Assembly: GCF_000231405.2 (NCBI RefSeq)
Contig: NZ_CP007032.1
Location: 2,418,001-2,482,000 of the forward strand
Origin: Desulfitobacterium metallireducens DSM 15288
GTDB lineage: Bacteria; Bacillota; Desulfitobacteriia; Desulfitobacteriales; Desulfitobacteriaceae
Direction: 5' to 3'
Length of the DNA: 64,000 bases
Shown piece after piece: positions 9,114 through 17,969 of the stretch. The notes beneath the pieces are model-generated. The model made no database searches and was not told the origin of the DNA. It worked only from the letters and a program-made list of their open reading frames with translations. The translations under genes were made by a program, and so were the position numbers. The first letter of the stretch is position 1. Each line of letters opens with the position of its first letter.

Positions 9114-11171
9114 CTACGGCTCTACCAGAGGCGTTCGGCCCTGCAACATTTTGATTGCTTCAACATCCTCATCCTCATCTTCCCACCATTGAGCCATCGT
9201 TGGAGCTCCAGCCTCGTTCCCCAAATAGAGAAGCACTGTTGAACCCGCTTCCACCTGTACGTCGGCGGTTGGAATTTGATCGAGAATGTTCTGTCCAGCT
9301 CCCTCCGTCATTACATTAAATCCGGCTTGGGTCAGAACTTTTTGTGCATCTGCGAGAGGCAATCCTAAAACGGAAGGAACCGTAGCCGCTTTTTTAATCG
9401 GGGCGAACTCAAGACCAGGCATCGGCTTGCTTGGTGTCAGAGGAGCATTCAGGTCTTGTTTGATTCCTAAATACTTCAAAGAATCCAGCATTACCGCTTG
9501 TACCGGCGGGCCAGCCACAGCACCTCCATAAAAGGGAACCCCATCGATCACCGTAAGGATGGCCAACTTAGGGTCATTTGCCGGAGCAAAGCTGACAAAG
9601 GAGGCCACATATTCTCCTTGTATATACGCACCATTCGCCACTTTTTGAGCGGTCCCTGTCTTTCCAGCAACCCGATAACCCGGCAAAAATGCCCGCCGTC
9701 CTGTTCCATTCGTTACGACTGCTTCAAGAATTTCACGTTCCAGTTTGGACGTATCCTCACCAATCACACGTCGAACAGGCTGTTCTTCAAACGGTTCCAC
9801 GACTTTACCACTGGGGCCGACAATTTCCTTAACCAGTTGCGGCTTCATCAACGTTCCCCCATTGGCAACAGTTGAAACTGCAGTCAAGAGTTGAATTGCT
9901 GTAACATTATTCGTTTGCCCAATAGACATTGTGGCTAAATCAAGTGCCGTTGCTTTCTTCTTATTCGCCAAAATTCCAAACGCTTCCCCAGACATCTCAA
10001 TTCCTGTCTTTTGACCAAAACCAAAAGCCGTTAAATACTGATAGAACTTATCCATACCTAAACGCTGTCCCATTTCAATAAAACCAGGATTACACGAGTT
10101 TTCCGCGACTTGCATAAAGGTCTGAGAGCCGTGCCCTCCCGCTTTCCAGCAGCGCACATTCTTACCGAGGACTGTATAAAAACCAGGATCAAAGAAACCT
10201 TCTGTCGGGCTTATTTTTTTCTCTTCTAAGGCCGCAGCAAGAGTAATGACTTTAAAGGTTGAACCGGGTTCATAGCCGTTTTGAATCGCAATATTACGCC
10301 TTGCACTCGCATCAAATTCCTGATATTTATTTGGGTCAAAAGTCGGAGCAGTGGCCAAGGCCAACATTTCTCCCGTGCTCGGCTTCATTACAAGAATTGA
10401 AGCGCTCTTAGGAACCTGACCGTTCATATTTGTACCTTGACCAGACATGAGCTTTTGAAGTTCTCGTTCGGCAAAGGCTTGAATATTTTTATCGATTGTT
10501 AATCGAATCGTGTTCCCTTGTTTAGGTTCTAAATACATCTGCTGAGCTTCAGGTAAGGGGATTCCGTTGGCCGCAAATTCAGACAAAACAGCCCCCTGAA
10601 TTCCTTTCATTTGGGCATCTCTTGTCAACTCTATTCCTTCTAACCCCTGATTGTCAATCCCCGCAAAACCAATAATATGAGCAGCTAGCGGACCATTCGG
10701 ATAATAGCGCTGACTATCTTCAGTTACCCCAATCCCAGGTAACTCTAAGCTTCTAATTTGAGTGGCCACTTCCGGGGTCACCTTTTTCTTGACATATTCT
10801 AAAGCGGACCGTTTAGTGATCTTGGTCTGAACCTCTGTAGCTGGCATTTGGAGAAGCTCGGAAAGCTTTTGAGTTATCTCTGTCACCTTTCCTGAAGCTC
10901 TAACTTCGGCAGGCAACGCATAAACGGTCTCTGTACTCACACTCATCGCAAGTATATTCCCGTTACGATCTTCAATATTGCCCCGTTTCGGTGCTACTGG
11001 GACACCCCGAAAATGCGTGTCATCCGCTTTTTGTGAAAGTTGCATTCCTTGAGCCAACTGCACATAACCCAAACGGATGATCAGAACGATTAGAAAAACA
11101 CTAACACACAAAAAAAGAAAGGCGATTCGTTTACGCATGACTACAAAAGGACTCACCGTCCTCACCCCCAT
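9114..11171 (-). CDS. Class B penicillin-binding transpeptidase with PASTA domain (PbpB/SpoVD type)
   Basis: This septal transpeptidase cross-links peptidoglycan outside the membrane. After a short cytoplasmic tail comes one membrane anchor (RKRIAFLFLCVSVFLIVLII), the PBP dimer domain, and a transpeptidase domain with the active-site SxxK in GYEPGSTFKVI, SxN as SCN in AENSCNPGF and KTG in VAGKTGTAQK. A C-terminal PASTA domain (about TVPSVLGLPLADAQKVL) fits SpoVD and PbpB proteins. The start is uncertain. ATG 11171 is used here. GTG 11156 has GGGGG about 8 bases upstream and would remove five residues. An upstream in-frame start at 11228 would overlap ftsL by 20 bases. Confidence 0.92.
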   Translation of the reverse strand: MGVRTVSPFVVMRKRIAFLFLCVSVFLIVLIIRLGYVQLAQGMQLSQKADDTHFRGVPVAPKRGNIEDRNGNILAMSVSTETVYALPAEVRASGKVTEITQKLSELLQMPATEVQTKITKRSALEYVKKKVTPEVATQIRSLELPGIGVTEDSQRYYPNGPLAAHIIGFAGIDNQGLEGIELTRDAQMKGIQGAVLSEFAANGIPLPEAQQMYLEPKQGNTIRLTIDKNIQAFAERELQKLMSGQGTNMNGQVPKSASILVMKPSTGEMLALATAPTFDPNKYQEFDASARRNIAIQNGYEPGSTFKVITLAAALEEKKISPTEGFFDPGFYTVLGKNVRCWKAGGHGSQTFMQVAENSCNPGFIEMGQRLGMDKFYQYLTAFGFGQKTGIEMSGEAFGILANKKKATALDLATMSIGQTNNVTAIQLLTAVSTVANGGTLMKPQLVKEIVGPSGKVVEPFEEQPVRRVIGEDTSKLEREILEAVVTNGTGRRAFLPGYRVAGKTGTAQKVANGAYIQGEYVASFVSFAPANDPKLAILTVIDGVPFYGGAVAGPPVQAVMLDSLKYLGIKQDLNAPLTPSKPMPGLEFAPIKKAATVPSVLGLPLADAQKVLTQAGFNVMTEGAGQNILDQIPTADVQVEAGSTVLLYLGNEAGAPTMAQWWEDEDEDVEAIKMLQGRTPLVEP

Positions 11172-11208
11172 TTCTGTCGGGGCGTCACCGTACTCCAAAC
11201 CGCCTTTA

Positions 11209-11688
11209 TTAGCGTTGAGTAGAAGCAAAAAAACTCGTAAATTTTTGGGAAATTTGCTTCAAGATCGAAGGCTGTTCCGTTGCTGGCTGCGAAGCTGTTT
11301 GAGTCGGCACGGTACCCGTTTGGCTCTTGGCGACAGGCAAAGTTCCAGCCACATATACTGTACCCGCAGGTTTTTCCATCCCCATCGCGATGGCCTCACT
11401 CTCAATTCGACTTACCGAGCGCAACTTATCGACTTGTACCTGCAATAAATTATTGTCAGCCTCGAGTGAAGTAATCTCTTTCTCCATAGCTCGAATTTGT
11501 GCGCCTTTAACGACTGTCAGGTTAATCGTTTCCACGGCAAGTGAAGCTGCCAGAGAAAAAGTCAGGCCCAAGATTAAAACGCTTTTCCAATGAGAGTGTG
11601 CCTTTTTTCTTCGGACAGGTTGTTTTTTCGGGCGGGGTAATTCATCTAAGGGCTGCTGCCATTCCAATTTTTCCTGCGCTACTACCAA
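11209..11688 (-). CDS. ftsL: Cell division protein FtsL
   Basis: FtsL is a small bitopic divisome protein. The 159-residue product has a basic cytoplasmic N-terminus (RPKKQPVRRKKAHSHW), one membrane segment at about 36-58, and then a leucine- and acid-rich coiled coil (AMEKEITSLEADNNLLQ). The C-terminal third is a low-complexity Thr/Gln/Pro tail. Translation appears to start at TTG 11688, because a strong AAAGGAGG lies about 10 bases upstream and no nearby ATG is in frame. Its position between rsmH and the PBP gene supports the call, since FtsL sequence itself is poorly conserved. Confidence 0.88.
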   Translation of the reverse strand: MVVAQEKLEWQQPLDELPRPKKQPVRRKKAHSHWKSVLILGLTFSLAASLAVETINLTVVKGAQIRAMEKEITSLEADNNLLQVQVDKLRSVSRIESEAIAMGMEKPAGTVYVAGTLPVAKSQTGTVPTQTASQPATEQPSILKQISQKFTSFFASTQR

Positions 11689-11718
11689 TGGTATTCTTCC
11701 TCCTTTCGCTTTAGACCG

Positions 11719-12651
11719 TTAAAGTTTTTCGGCAATCCTGAGTTTGGCACTTCTCGAACGAGGATTCTCCTCGATTTCTTCAGCTGATGGCAAAATGGGT
11801 TTACGTGTGATGACTTTGGCTAAGGGCGTAGCCCCACACAGACAAACCGGGAAACTAGGCGGACAAGTACAACGTCCCCGCCAAGAATTCATCTTTTCTT
11901 TAACAATACGGTCTTCCAGGGAGTGAAACGTAATCACCCCGACACGCCCACCTGGACCTAAACAAGCGATAACTTGATCGAGTGCTCGCTCCAATACTCC
12001 TAGCTCATCATTCACCGCAATCCGTAAGGCCTGAAAGGTGCGTTTCGCGGGATGAGGTCCTTCTCGCCGAGCCGCGGCTGGAATAGCGCTTTTAATCACC
12101 TCGACCAGTTCTCCAGTCGTTAGTATTTCCTTCTGATCTCTGGCCTTGACGATAAACTCAGCGATCCGCTTTGACCACTTTTCTTCTCCATATTTCCAAA
12201 GGATCTCCGCAAGCTGTTCCGCACTCCATTCATTCACAAGGCGTCGAGCTGTCCAGGGATTTTCTGGATTCATCCTCATATCAAGCTCGGCATCCTGCAT
12301 ATAGCTAAAACCCCGTTCAGCTTCATCGAGTTGGGGTGATGAAACACCTAAATCGAAATAGATTCCTTGGACCGGCATAAGTTTAAGCGTTTCTAAACTC
12401 TCCTCAAGATGTTCGAAATTCTTATTCACTAAAATTAAACGTTCATCCTCGTGAAAGTTTTCTTGCGCATTAGCAATCGCCATAGGATCCTGATCAAAAC
12501 CAATCAGCTTTCCCTCAGTTGACAGCTTCGATAATAATAAACGCGTATGACCGGCTCCTCCCAAAGTACAATCAACATATACTCCGGAGGGATCTTTAAA
12601 AATACCCTCAACCGTTTCTTTAAGTAAAACCGTAATATGATGAAATTCCAA
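11719..12651 (-). CDS. rsmH: 16S rRNA m4C1402 methyltransferase RsmH (MraW)
   Basis: RsmH N4-methylates cytidine 1402 of 16S rRNA with S-adenosylmethionine. The protein begins MEFHHITVLLKETVEG and shows the AdoMet loop VDCTLGGAGHTRLLLSKL, the FDLGVSSPQLDEAERGFSY segment and the C-terminal GVITFHSLEDRIVKE. The length of 310 residues is standard. It is the second gene of the division cluster, 17 bases after mraZ. Confidence 0.96.
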   Translation of the reverse strand: MEFHHITVLLKETVEGIFKDPSGVYVDCTLGGAGHTRLLLSKLSTEGKLIGFDQDPMAIANAQENFHEDERLILVNKNFEHLEESLETLKLMPVQGIYFDLGVSSPQLDEAERGFSYMQDAELDMRMNPENPWTARRLVNEWSAEQLAEILWKYGEEKWSKRIAEFIVKARDQKEILTTGELVEVIKSAIPAAARREGPHPAKRTFQALRIAVNDELGVLERALDQVIACLGPGGRVGVITFHSLEDRIVKEKMNSWRGRCTCPPSFPVCLCGATPLAKVITRKPILPSAEEIEENPRSRSAKLRIAEKL

Positions 12652-12668
12652 GGCCTTCGTCCCCTTCT

Positions 12669-13100
12669 TTAAATTCCTAGGTTAACCAAGGACTCTGCCG
12701 CAGCAGTATAGGCATCCTCGGCCTGCATGCTATAGTCTGTCCAAAGCGCTTGACTCCAAATCTCAACTCGGGACGAGACTCCAACGAGAACGACATCTTT
12801 CTCTAATTGGGCATATTCGCGCAGATTTGCGGGGAGAAGTATTCTTCCCTGCTTGTCCACTTCACATTCAGTGGCCCCAGAAAAAAAGAATCGGACGAAA
12901 GCCCTGACATCAGGCTGGGTAAAGGGTAAGGCACGGAGCTTCTGCTCAAGGGCTTGCCACTCGTCTGCGGGATAAATAAACAAACAATGATCTAAGCCTT
13001 TGGTGGCGATAAATTTCTCCCCCAAGGCTTCCCGGAACTTAGCCGGAACAATGAGCCGACCTTTTCCATCAATTGTATGGAGGTATTCCCCCATGAACAT
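12669..13100 (-). CDS. mraZ: Transcriptional regulator MraZ
   Basis: MraZ is a ring-forming AbrB-fold DNA-binding protein that represses the division cluster in E. coli. Two MraZ repeats are visible, each with its DxKGR-type motif: [17 protein letters not shown] near the N-terminus and [17 protein letters not shown] in the second half. ATG 13100 gives [15 protein letters not shown], the usual start, with GGGGTG 6-7 bases upstream; an in-frame GTG at 13109 is less likely. It is the first gene of the cluster and is preceded by GTGGGG repeats that fit its own operator. Confidence 0.95.
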   Translation of the reverse strand: MFMGEYLHTIDGKGRLIVPAKFREALGEKFIATKGLDHCLFIYPADEWQALEQKLRALPFTQPDVRAFVRFFFSGATECEVDKQGRILLPANLREYAQLEKDVVLVGVSSRVEIWSQALWTDYSMQAEDAYTAAAESLVNLGI

Positions 13101-13108
13101 TGCCGTCA

Positions 13109-13171
13109 CCCCACAACGTTAACTCTTCGCCCCACTTTGCCCCACTTTACCCCACTTATTCTCCATTTCAA
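13109..13171 (-). promoter_or_regulatory. MraZ-box operator and candidate dcw promoter
   Basis: On the minus strand GTGGGG occurs three times with an exact 10-base period (plus-strand CCCCAC at 13130, 13140 and 13150), and a fourth copy at 13109-13114 doubles as the ribosome site region. E. coli MraZ is known to bind TGGGN repeats spaced by 5 bases, the same geometry. A possible promoter TTGAAA-N16-TAAAGT (13171 to 13144) would place the boxes over the -10 and start region, suiting autorepression. Confidence 0.7.
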
Positions 13172-13248
13172 AGAGAATTCCTGCTAACTTGTTCTATTTT
13201 TTAAAATAAAAATCAAAAATAGGAAGAAGGTCCTATTGGCAAAATGTA

Positions 13249-13277
13249 CAAAAAAAGACATCCTCAACGGATGTCTT
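13249..13277 (-). terminator. Rho-independent terminator after the response regulator gene
   Basis: The minus-strand hairpin AAGACATCC-GTTGA-GGATGTCTT is followed by a T run. The loop contains the TGA stop codon of the response regulator gene, so the gene ends inside its own terminator. It separates the respiratory module from the mraZ operon. Confidence 0.85.
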
Positions 13278-14664
13278 TTCCATATTCTTCGATTTTGCGG
13301 TAAAGATTTCTAACACTTATTCCGAGTAACCTTGCAGCACGAGTCCTGTTTCCCTTTTCCTTTCGCAGGATTTTCAAAATATACTCGCGCTCAATATCAG
13401 CAAGGGTTAGAACCAGCTCCTCTGACCTACCTTCTTGCGCTTGAGAAGCTGTTTCTTGTTTTGCCAATGGTTCACCTTCTCGATGGGGAGCTTGATCCGG
13501 CCAAAAATCCTGCAAATGAATCTCATTACCCTCCGCTAAAATCAAGGCCCGTTCCATTAAATGAGCCAGTTCTCGGACATTCCCGGGAAAATCATAATTA
13601 AGCAAAGCGCGTTTTCCTTCATCAGAAAGCCAATATCCTTCTTCGCTTAACCCCTTTTTATGGTAAGAGTCCAGGAAGTGCTGTGCTAATGGGATTATGT
13701 CCCCTTTGCGCTCTCGTAAGGGAGGCAGACTAAGCGTTAGTCCATTTAATCGATAAAAGAGATCTTGCCGAAATCGGCCCTCCTCTATCTCTTGCTTGAG
13801 ATCACGATTCGTTGCCGTGACAATTCTCACATCCACCCGACGCAAGCGATTATCGCCAACTCTTCGAAATTCTCCCGTTTCCAAAAAACGAAGGAGCTTG
13901 ATCTGGAGCGAAAAAGGCATTTCTCCGATCTCATCCAGGAAGAGCGTTCCCCGATCAGCCATCTCGACCAACCCTAATTTCGTCCCACTCGCTCCAGTAA
14001 AGGCTCCCTTTTCATACCCAAAAAGTTCACTTTCCATCAAAGCTTCCGGAATTGCTCCTGAGTTCAAAGGAATATAAGCTTGCCCGCTTCGCGGGCTCCA
14101 AACGTGCAACGCACGAGCAAAGAGCTCTTTACCCGTTCCGCTCTCTCCCTGGATCAGGACGGGTGCATCAGCCTGGGCTATCTTGCGAGTTATGTTCTTT
14201 AACGAATTGAGTGCTTCACTTTCTCCAATAATCTGAAGCTCAGGGTTTTGCCGATTAACTACTTGACGCAGGCCTGTGTTTTCAAGCATCAACTTGCGCT
14301 GTTCTAAAGCCTTCTGGAGAGTAATCTCAAGCTCAGACAGATTACAGGGCTTCATAAGGTAGTCAAAAGCCCCTGTTTTCATCGCTTCTATAGCGGATTC
14401 TACCGTTCCATGCCCAGTGAGCATCACCACTTGTAAGTCAGGTTGACGCTGTTTCATTTGAGGGAGAAGCATCAGCCCATCACCATCCGGTAACCTTAAA
14501 TCTAGCAAAACGGCATCAAAGAAACTGTCTTGGAGTAAAGACATCCCTTCCTTCGCTGTTCCTGCTTCCAAAACCTCATAGCCTCTGCGATTCAATCGCT
14601 GAGCAATAATCGCGCGCAGCTCTTCTTCATCATCAAGAATCAGGATCTTATGATAATACTTCAT
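13264..14664 (-). CDS. NtrC-family sigma-54-dependent response regulator
   Basis: This 466-residue activator has the full NtrC layout. The receiver domain has acidic residues D11/D12 and phospho-acceptor D55 in VLLDLRLPDGDG. The central AAA+ domain has Walker A GESGTGKELFARALH, the sigma-54 contact loop GAFTGA in ESELFGYEKGAFTGA, and Walker B GTLFLDEIGEMP. The C-terminus is a Fis-type helix-turn-helix ending RTRAARLLGISVRNLYRKI. Its ATG overlaps the kinase stop by 4 bases (ATGA), so the two form a cognate pair. The GAFTGA loop means it acts on sigma-54 promoters. A matching promoter with paired dyads lies upstream of the reductase operon at 23660-23773, its most likely target. Confidence 0.95.
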   Translation of the reverse strand: MKYYHKILILDDEEELRAIIAQRLNRRGYEVLEAGTAKEGMSLLQDSFFDAVLLDLRLPDGDGLMLLPQMKQRQPDLQVVMLTGHGTVESAIEAMKTGAFDYLMKPCNLSELEITLQKALEQRKLMLENTGLRQVVNRQNPELQIIGESEALNSLKNITRKIAQADAPVLIQGESGTGKELFARALHVWSPRSGQAYIPLNSGAIPEALMESELFGYEKGAFTGASGTKLGLVEMADRGTLFLDEIGEMPFSLQIKLLRFLETGEFRRVGDNRLRRVDVRIVTATNRDLKQEIEEGRFRQDLFYRLNGLTLSLPPLRERKGDIIPLAQHFLDSYHKKGLSEEGYWLSDEGKRALLNYDFPGNVRELAHLMERALILAEGNEIHLQDFWPDQAPHREGEPLAKQETASQAQEGRSEELVLTLADIEREYILKILRKEKGNRTRAARLLGISVRNLYRKIEEYGKDIR

Positions 14665-16805
14665 CGCTCAACCCCTCCCTTATGCGGTAGCATAATGAAG
14701 ACCGTAGTCCCTTTACCTTCCTCACTTTCGATGCTCATATGCCCCTGCATTCGCTGAACCATTCCATAACTCACGAAAAGACCTAAACCCGTACCTTGGC
14801 CCGCACCTTTTGTCGTAAAAAACGGATTAAATACCCGCGATAAGTTTTCCTTGGAAATTCCCTCGCCATAATCCCGAACCACGACTTTAACCTGATGTCC
14901 TTCCCTAAAAGCATGGATTTCGATCGTTTTTCCTTCCCCCGAGGCATCCATGGCATTGGTTAAAATATTAAGGAGGACCTGCTGCCATTCATTTTCATTT
15001 CCCACAACCCATAAACCTGGATCAATCTGGTTTTTAAAGGTTAGCTTCTTCTGCTTTGCACGATAAGCTAATAAATCCACCGTCTGCAGAATCGCGATTC
15101 CCGCATTCATCACATCATTTCCCCCTTGTCCTTGACGAGCAAAATGGAGGAGTCGTCCCGTGATTTTTTTACAGCGTTCGATTTGCTCTGAAATAATTTT
15201 AAGGATTCTCTGGATCTCCTGTTCTCCCGGAGGATCGTCATACTCTTGCATCCGATCGAGTAAATCCTCGCTGTGTGCAGAAACAATGGCTAACGGGTTA
15301 TTGATCTCATGGGCAACCCCAGATGCGAGAAAACCTACTGCAACCATCTTTTCCGTCTCAATAACCCTTGCTTCCATCTCGACTTGTTGAGTAACATCCT
15401 CGAGTATCAAAAGATAAGCTGCCTTCTCAGAATTTCCAGGATTAAGTCCATAATACATATGACGAATATACCGACGTTCTCCTCCGACATCAAGCGGGAT
15501 TACTTTGCCATTTTCTAGAAATAAACAGTTCTTCCCTTCACCCTGCATAATCGTGTCGCAGGATACGCCATTTAAATCTTCCGTACTGAACCAATCCGCA
15601 AAAATTGAATTCCACCATTGAATCTGCTTATCTTCATTGAGCAATACCATTCCTGCCCCAATTCCGTTTACCACAGTCTTAAAGAGTTCCTGATCTTCGA
15701 GGAGGGTTTGATTCTTTTCATAAAGTTGGCGTAACATTCGATTGAAAGCCGTGACTAAATTGCCGATTTCATCATTACTTTCCCGTGGGATCTCTGTTAA
15801 GAGGTTCTCGGTCGACCCAACTCGGCTTACGCCTTCTTCAAGATGCTCAATCGGCCGAGTCAATTTCAAGCCAAAATAAATACTAATCAAAGTGACGATG
15901 AGAATTCCCAATAATATAATACCAAACACCTGAACAGCAAACTGCCGAACTGGAATATAGGCTTCACTCACCGGTTGCTCGATGAAAACACCCCAATCTA
16001 AGGTTTCCACTCGATCATAAGTCCCAATGACTTGGACTCCTTCGGGATTTTGATATTCACTCTCTTGGTGATTCGAAGGATTTCCTGTCAAGAAACGTTG
16101 TACTGCCAGATTATCTTTTACATTTTCCTGAACTAAGACTCGACTAAAATCCGTATGTCCAATCAGATTCCCTTTTTCATCGGTCAAGTATACATAACCC
16201 GCTTTGCCAATCTGTAAATTAGTAAACTGGGTAACAAGACTTTTAAGATCTGTTTTGGCTTGCAGATAGCCTATGTTCTGACGTGTCTGGGGATCTTGAA
16301 TGCTCACGGTAAGATAAACTTGGGGACGATTATCGGATGAAAAAAATACGCCGCTCAAAGAAAAAGTTTGCTCCGAATTAATTTGAAGATTATTGAGTTT
16401 CTTTCCCGCTTCTTCAGGAAAATCAACTTCTCGCCGAGAAATCTGACCAAGGACCCGATAGTCCGAATCGGCGACTTCTATGCTTTCAAAATAAGGTACT
16501 TCCCTCAATAAAGTCCCTAAAGTGACATCTCGCGTACTTGATTCTGAACTAACTAAGGCGTACGCATTCGTTGAGGCAACATGAATCAAGCTATCGGCCA
16601 TTGTGGTCATAAAATCTTCGATGCGACCCGACAAAACCTGGGCCCGTTCATAATTTTGCTCCTGAATGTTGTTTTGCAGATAGAATCTTGCCGCGTTAAA
16701 ACTAGCCAAGCCAAAAATAGTCAAGGGTAAAATTGACATTAAGATCCCAAAAATAAGGACTCGAGCTTTAATTCTCTTCCACCAAGAAGATCTTTCTTGC
16801 TTCAT
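14661..16805 (-). CDS. Membrane histidine kinase (Cache-HAMP-PAS-HisKA)
   Basis: The 714-residue sensor has a first membrane segment at about 14-36, a long extracytoplasmic region (37-287) that looks like a double Cache domain, a second membrane segment at 288-311, HAMP, a PAS domain (about 372-475) and the kinase core. The phospho-accepting histidine is H499 in GVAHEINNPLAI, the N box is NILTNAMDA and the G boxes DYGEGI and GTGLGLF. The start is ATG 16805, which overlaps the stop of the upstream substrate-binding gene as ATGA. An in-frame start at 17015 would overlap that gene by about 214 bases and is rejected. Its ligand is unknown; the Cache domain or the neighbouring binding protein could provide it. 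Confidence 0.93.
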   Translation of the reverse strand: MKQERSSWWKRIKARVLIFGILMSILPLTIFGLASFNAARFYLQNNIQEQNYERAQVLSGRIEDFMTTMADSLIHVASTNAYALVSSESSTRDVTLGTLLREVPYFESIEVADSDYRVLGQISRREVDFPEEAGKKLNNLQINSEQTFSLSGVFFSSDNRPQVYLTVSIQDPQTRQNIGYLQAKTDLKSLVTQFTNLQIGKAGYVYLTDEKGNLIGHTDFSRVLVQENVKDNLAVQRFLTGNPSNHQESEYQNPEGVQVIGTYDRVETLDWGVFIEQPVSEAYIPVRQFAVQVFGIILLGILIVTLISIYFGLKLTRPIEHLEEGVSRVGSTENLLTEIPRESNDEIGNLVTAFNRMLRQLYEKNQTLLEDQELFKTVVNGIGAGMVLLNEDKQIQWWNSIFADWFSTEDLNGVSCDTIMQGEGKNCLFLENGKVIPLDVGGERRYIRHMYYGLNPGNSEKAAYLLILEDVTQQVEMEARVIETEKMVAVGFLASGVAHEINNPLAIVSAHSEDLLDRMQEYDDPPGEQEIQRILKIISEQIERCKKITGRLLHFARQGQGGNDVMNAGIAILQTVDLLAYRAKQKKLTFKNQIDPGLWVVGNENEWQQVLLNILTNAMDASGEGKTIEIHAFREGHQVKVVVRDYGEGISKENLSRVFNPFFTTKGAGQGTGLGLFVSYGMVQRMQGHMSIESEEGKGTTVFIMLPHKGGVER

Positions 16806-17800
16806 GGTTGAATCACCTGATCCGCAAAACTCAAAACTCGAGAAGAAGGCTGCAGTCCGAGTTCTTGAGCTTTTTTTAAATTTACAGAGAAAACAACACG
16901 ATCGGGTGTTTCGACTGGAATATCTTCTGGTGAGTATCCGCGCAAAATCTTGCTGACCATATGAGCGGATTGAACCCCTTGGTCCCAATTCGAGGTGCCA
17001 TAGGATGCTAGACACCCTTCTTCTGTATCGAGAGGATATACCCCGAAAACTGGAAGCTTTTTAAGCGAAGCTTGATTCACGATTTCCTGAGTGCTCGTCT
17101 CCAAGAAAAAACCAGGAAGTAAAATAATCGCTTCTGCCCCCTCCTGATCGATGCTTGCGAAAGCTTGCTGAATTTCACTCGAATTCTCGACAGTATAAAT
17201 GTTCACTGATAGCCCAAAAGTTTGGGCAACCTTATTCAATTCGTTTTGAATTTGCTCGAATATAGGAACTCGTGTATCACCAAGGACCGCTACCCGTTTG
17301 ACTTTTGGCAACAAACGATGCAACAGTTCCAAACGCTTTGGTGTCAATTCATAGTGTCCGTTATTCAACCCTGTTAAGTTGCCTCCTGGCTGGGATAAGT
17401 CTTGAACTAAACCAATATCCACAGGAGATAGTATACCCATGAAAACAACGGGCGTCTGAACCGTACTCTCTGCCGTAAGCTCCTTAAGAACTTGAGCTTC
17501 CACCGCCCCAGCTGCCACAAGCACATCTGGTTTTTCTTGCAAGAGCTGATTCCCTAAATCACGCATCTGATTGAGATCATTTTCAGCAATTTCTACGTGA
17601 TACGTAAGATCCACTCCCTCAGTATATCCTAACTTTTGAAGCTCAGATTTTAACCCTTCAACTTTCGAAAGGCGAAGATCATTCGCCGCCAAAATTCCGA
17701 TTTTCTGAACAGATTTCTTGTTAGAGGGGATATTTACCGAAAAGACAACAATGACCATAACGAGAATACTGATTAAGACCATAAACCGGGTTCTTTTCAT
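16802..17800 (-). CDS. Membrane-anchored ABC_sub_bind-family sensor-associated binding protein
   Basis: The product (about 332 residues) starts MKRTRFMVLISILVMVIVVF, a single hydrophobic segment without a lipobox cysteine, so it is probably held in the membrane by its N-terminus. The rest resembles the ABC_sub_bind family (PF04392) of two-lobed extracytoplasmic binding proteins: KIGILAANDLRLSKVEGLK, PVVFMGILSPVDIGLV and NLKKAQELGL. No ABC permease or ATPase gene lies nearby. It overlaps the kinase gene as ATGA, suggesting that it presents a ligand to the kinase rather than feeding a transporter. ATG 17800 is chosen because GGAGGAGG lies just upstream; an in-frame start at 17863 lacks such a site. 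Confidence 0.85.
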   Translation of the reverse strand: MKRTRFMVLISILVMVIVVFSVNIPSNKKSVQKIGILAANDLRLSKVEGLKSELQKLGYTEGVDLTYHVEIAENDLNQMRDLGNQLLQEKPDVLVAAGAVEAQVLKELTAESTVQTPVVFMGILSPVDIGLVQDLSQPGGNLTGLNNGHYELTPKRLELLHRLLPKVKRVAVLGDTRVPIFEQIQNELNKVAQTFGLSVNIYTVENSSEIQQAFASIDQEGAEAIILLPGFFLETSTQEIVNQASLKKLPVFGVYPLDTEEGCLASYGTSNWDQGVQSAHMVSKILRGYSPEDIPVETPDRVVFSVNLKKAQELGLQPSSRVLSFADQVIQP

Positions 17801-17835
17801 GAATACACCTCCTCCATTTTTCTCTTTTTTCTTCC

Positions 17836-17863
17836 AGTGTAGCATTAATCTAAACGACGACAA
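17836..17863 (-). promoter_or_regulatory. Possible sigma-A promoter of the sensor operon
   Basis: TTGTCG and TACACT lie 16 bases apart on the minus strand, between the terminator of the reductase operon and the GGAGGAGG ribosome site of the binding-protein gene. The match is moderate. It would let the sensor genes be expressed independently of the reductase operon. Confidence 0.35.
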
Positions 17864-17910
17864 AAGGGGTTGTTCAAAATGAACTCTGTGTTCACCTTGT
17901 GCAACCCCTG
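17862..17910 (-). terminator. Terminator between the reductase operon and sensor genes
   Basis: On the minus strand AGGGGTTG pairs with CAACCCCT, and inside it CAAGGTGAAC pairs fully (with G-U pairs) with GTTCATTTTG around an ACAGA loop, followed by TTTTG. The long, stable hairpin should end most transcripts from the reductase operon. Confidence 0.8.
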
Positions 17911-17969
17911 GTAAGTTATGAGAATATACTGCAACGTATTAGCTCCTGAAGCATAGCGGAGCCCATGGT

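Noticed and set aside
13100-13160. Short direct repeats as a CRISPR array
   Set aside because: The repeats are six bases long with four-base spacers, which fits a protein-binding operator but not CRISPR.
16806-17015. In-frame 70-residue extension of the histidine kinase
   Set aside because: It would overlap the binding-protein gene by about 214 bases, and ATG 16805 forms a perfect ATGA overlap with the preceding stop.
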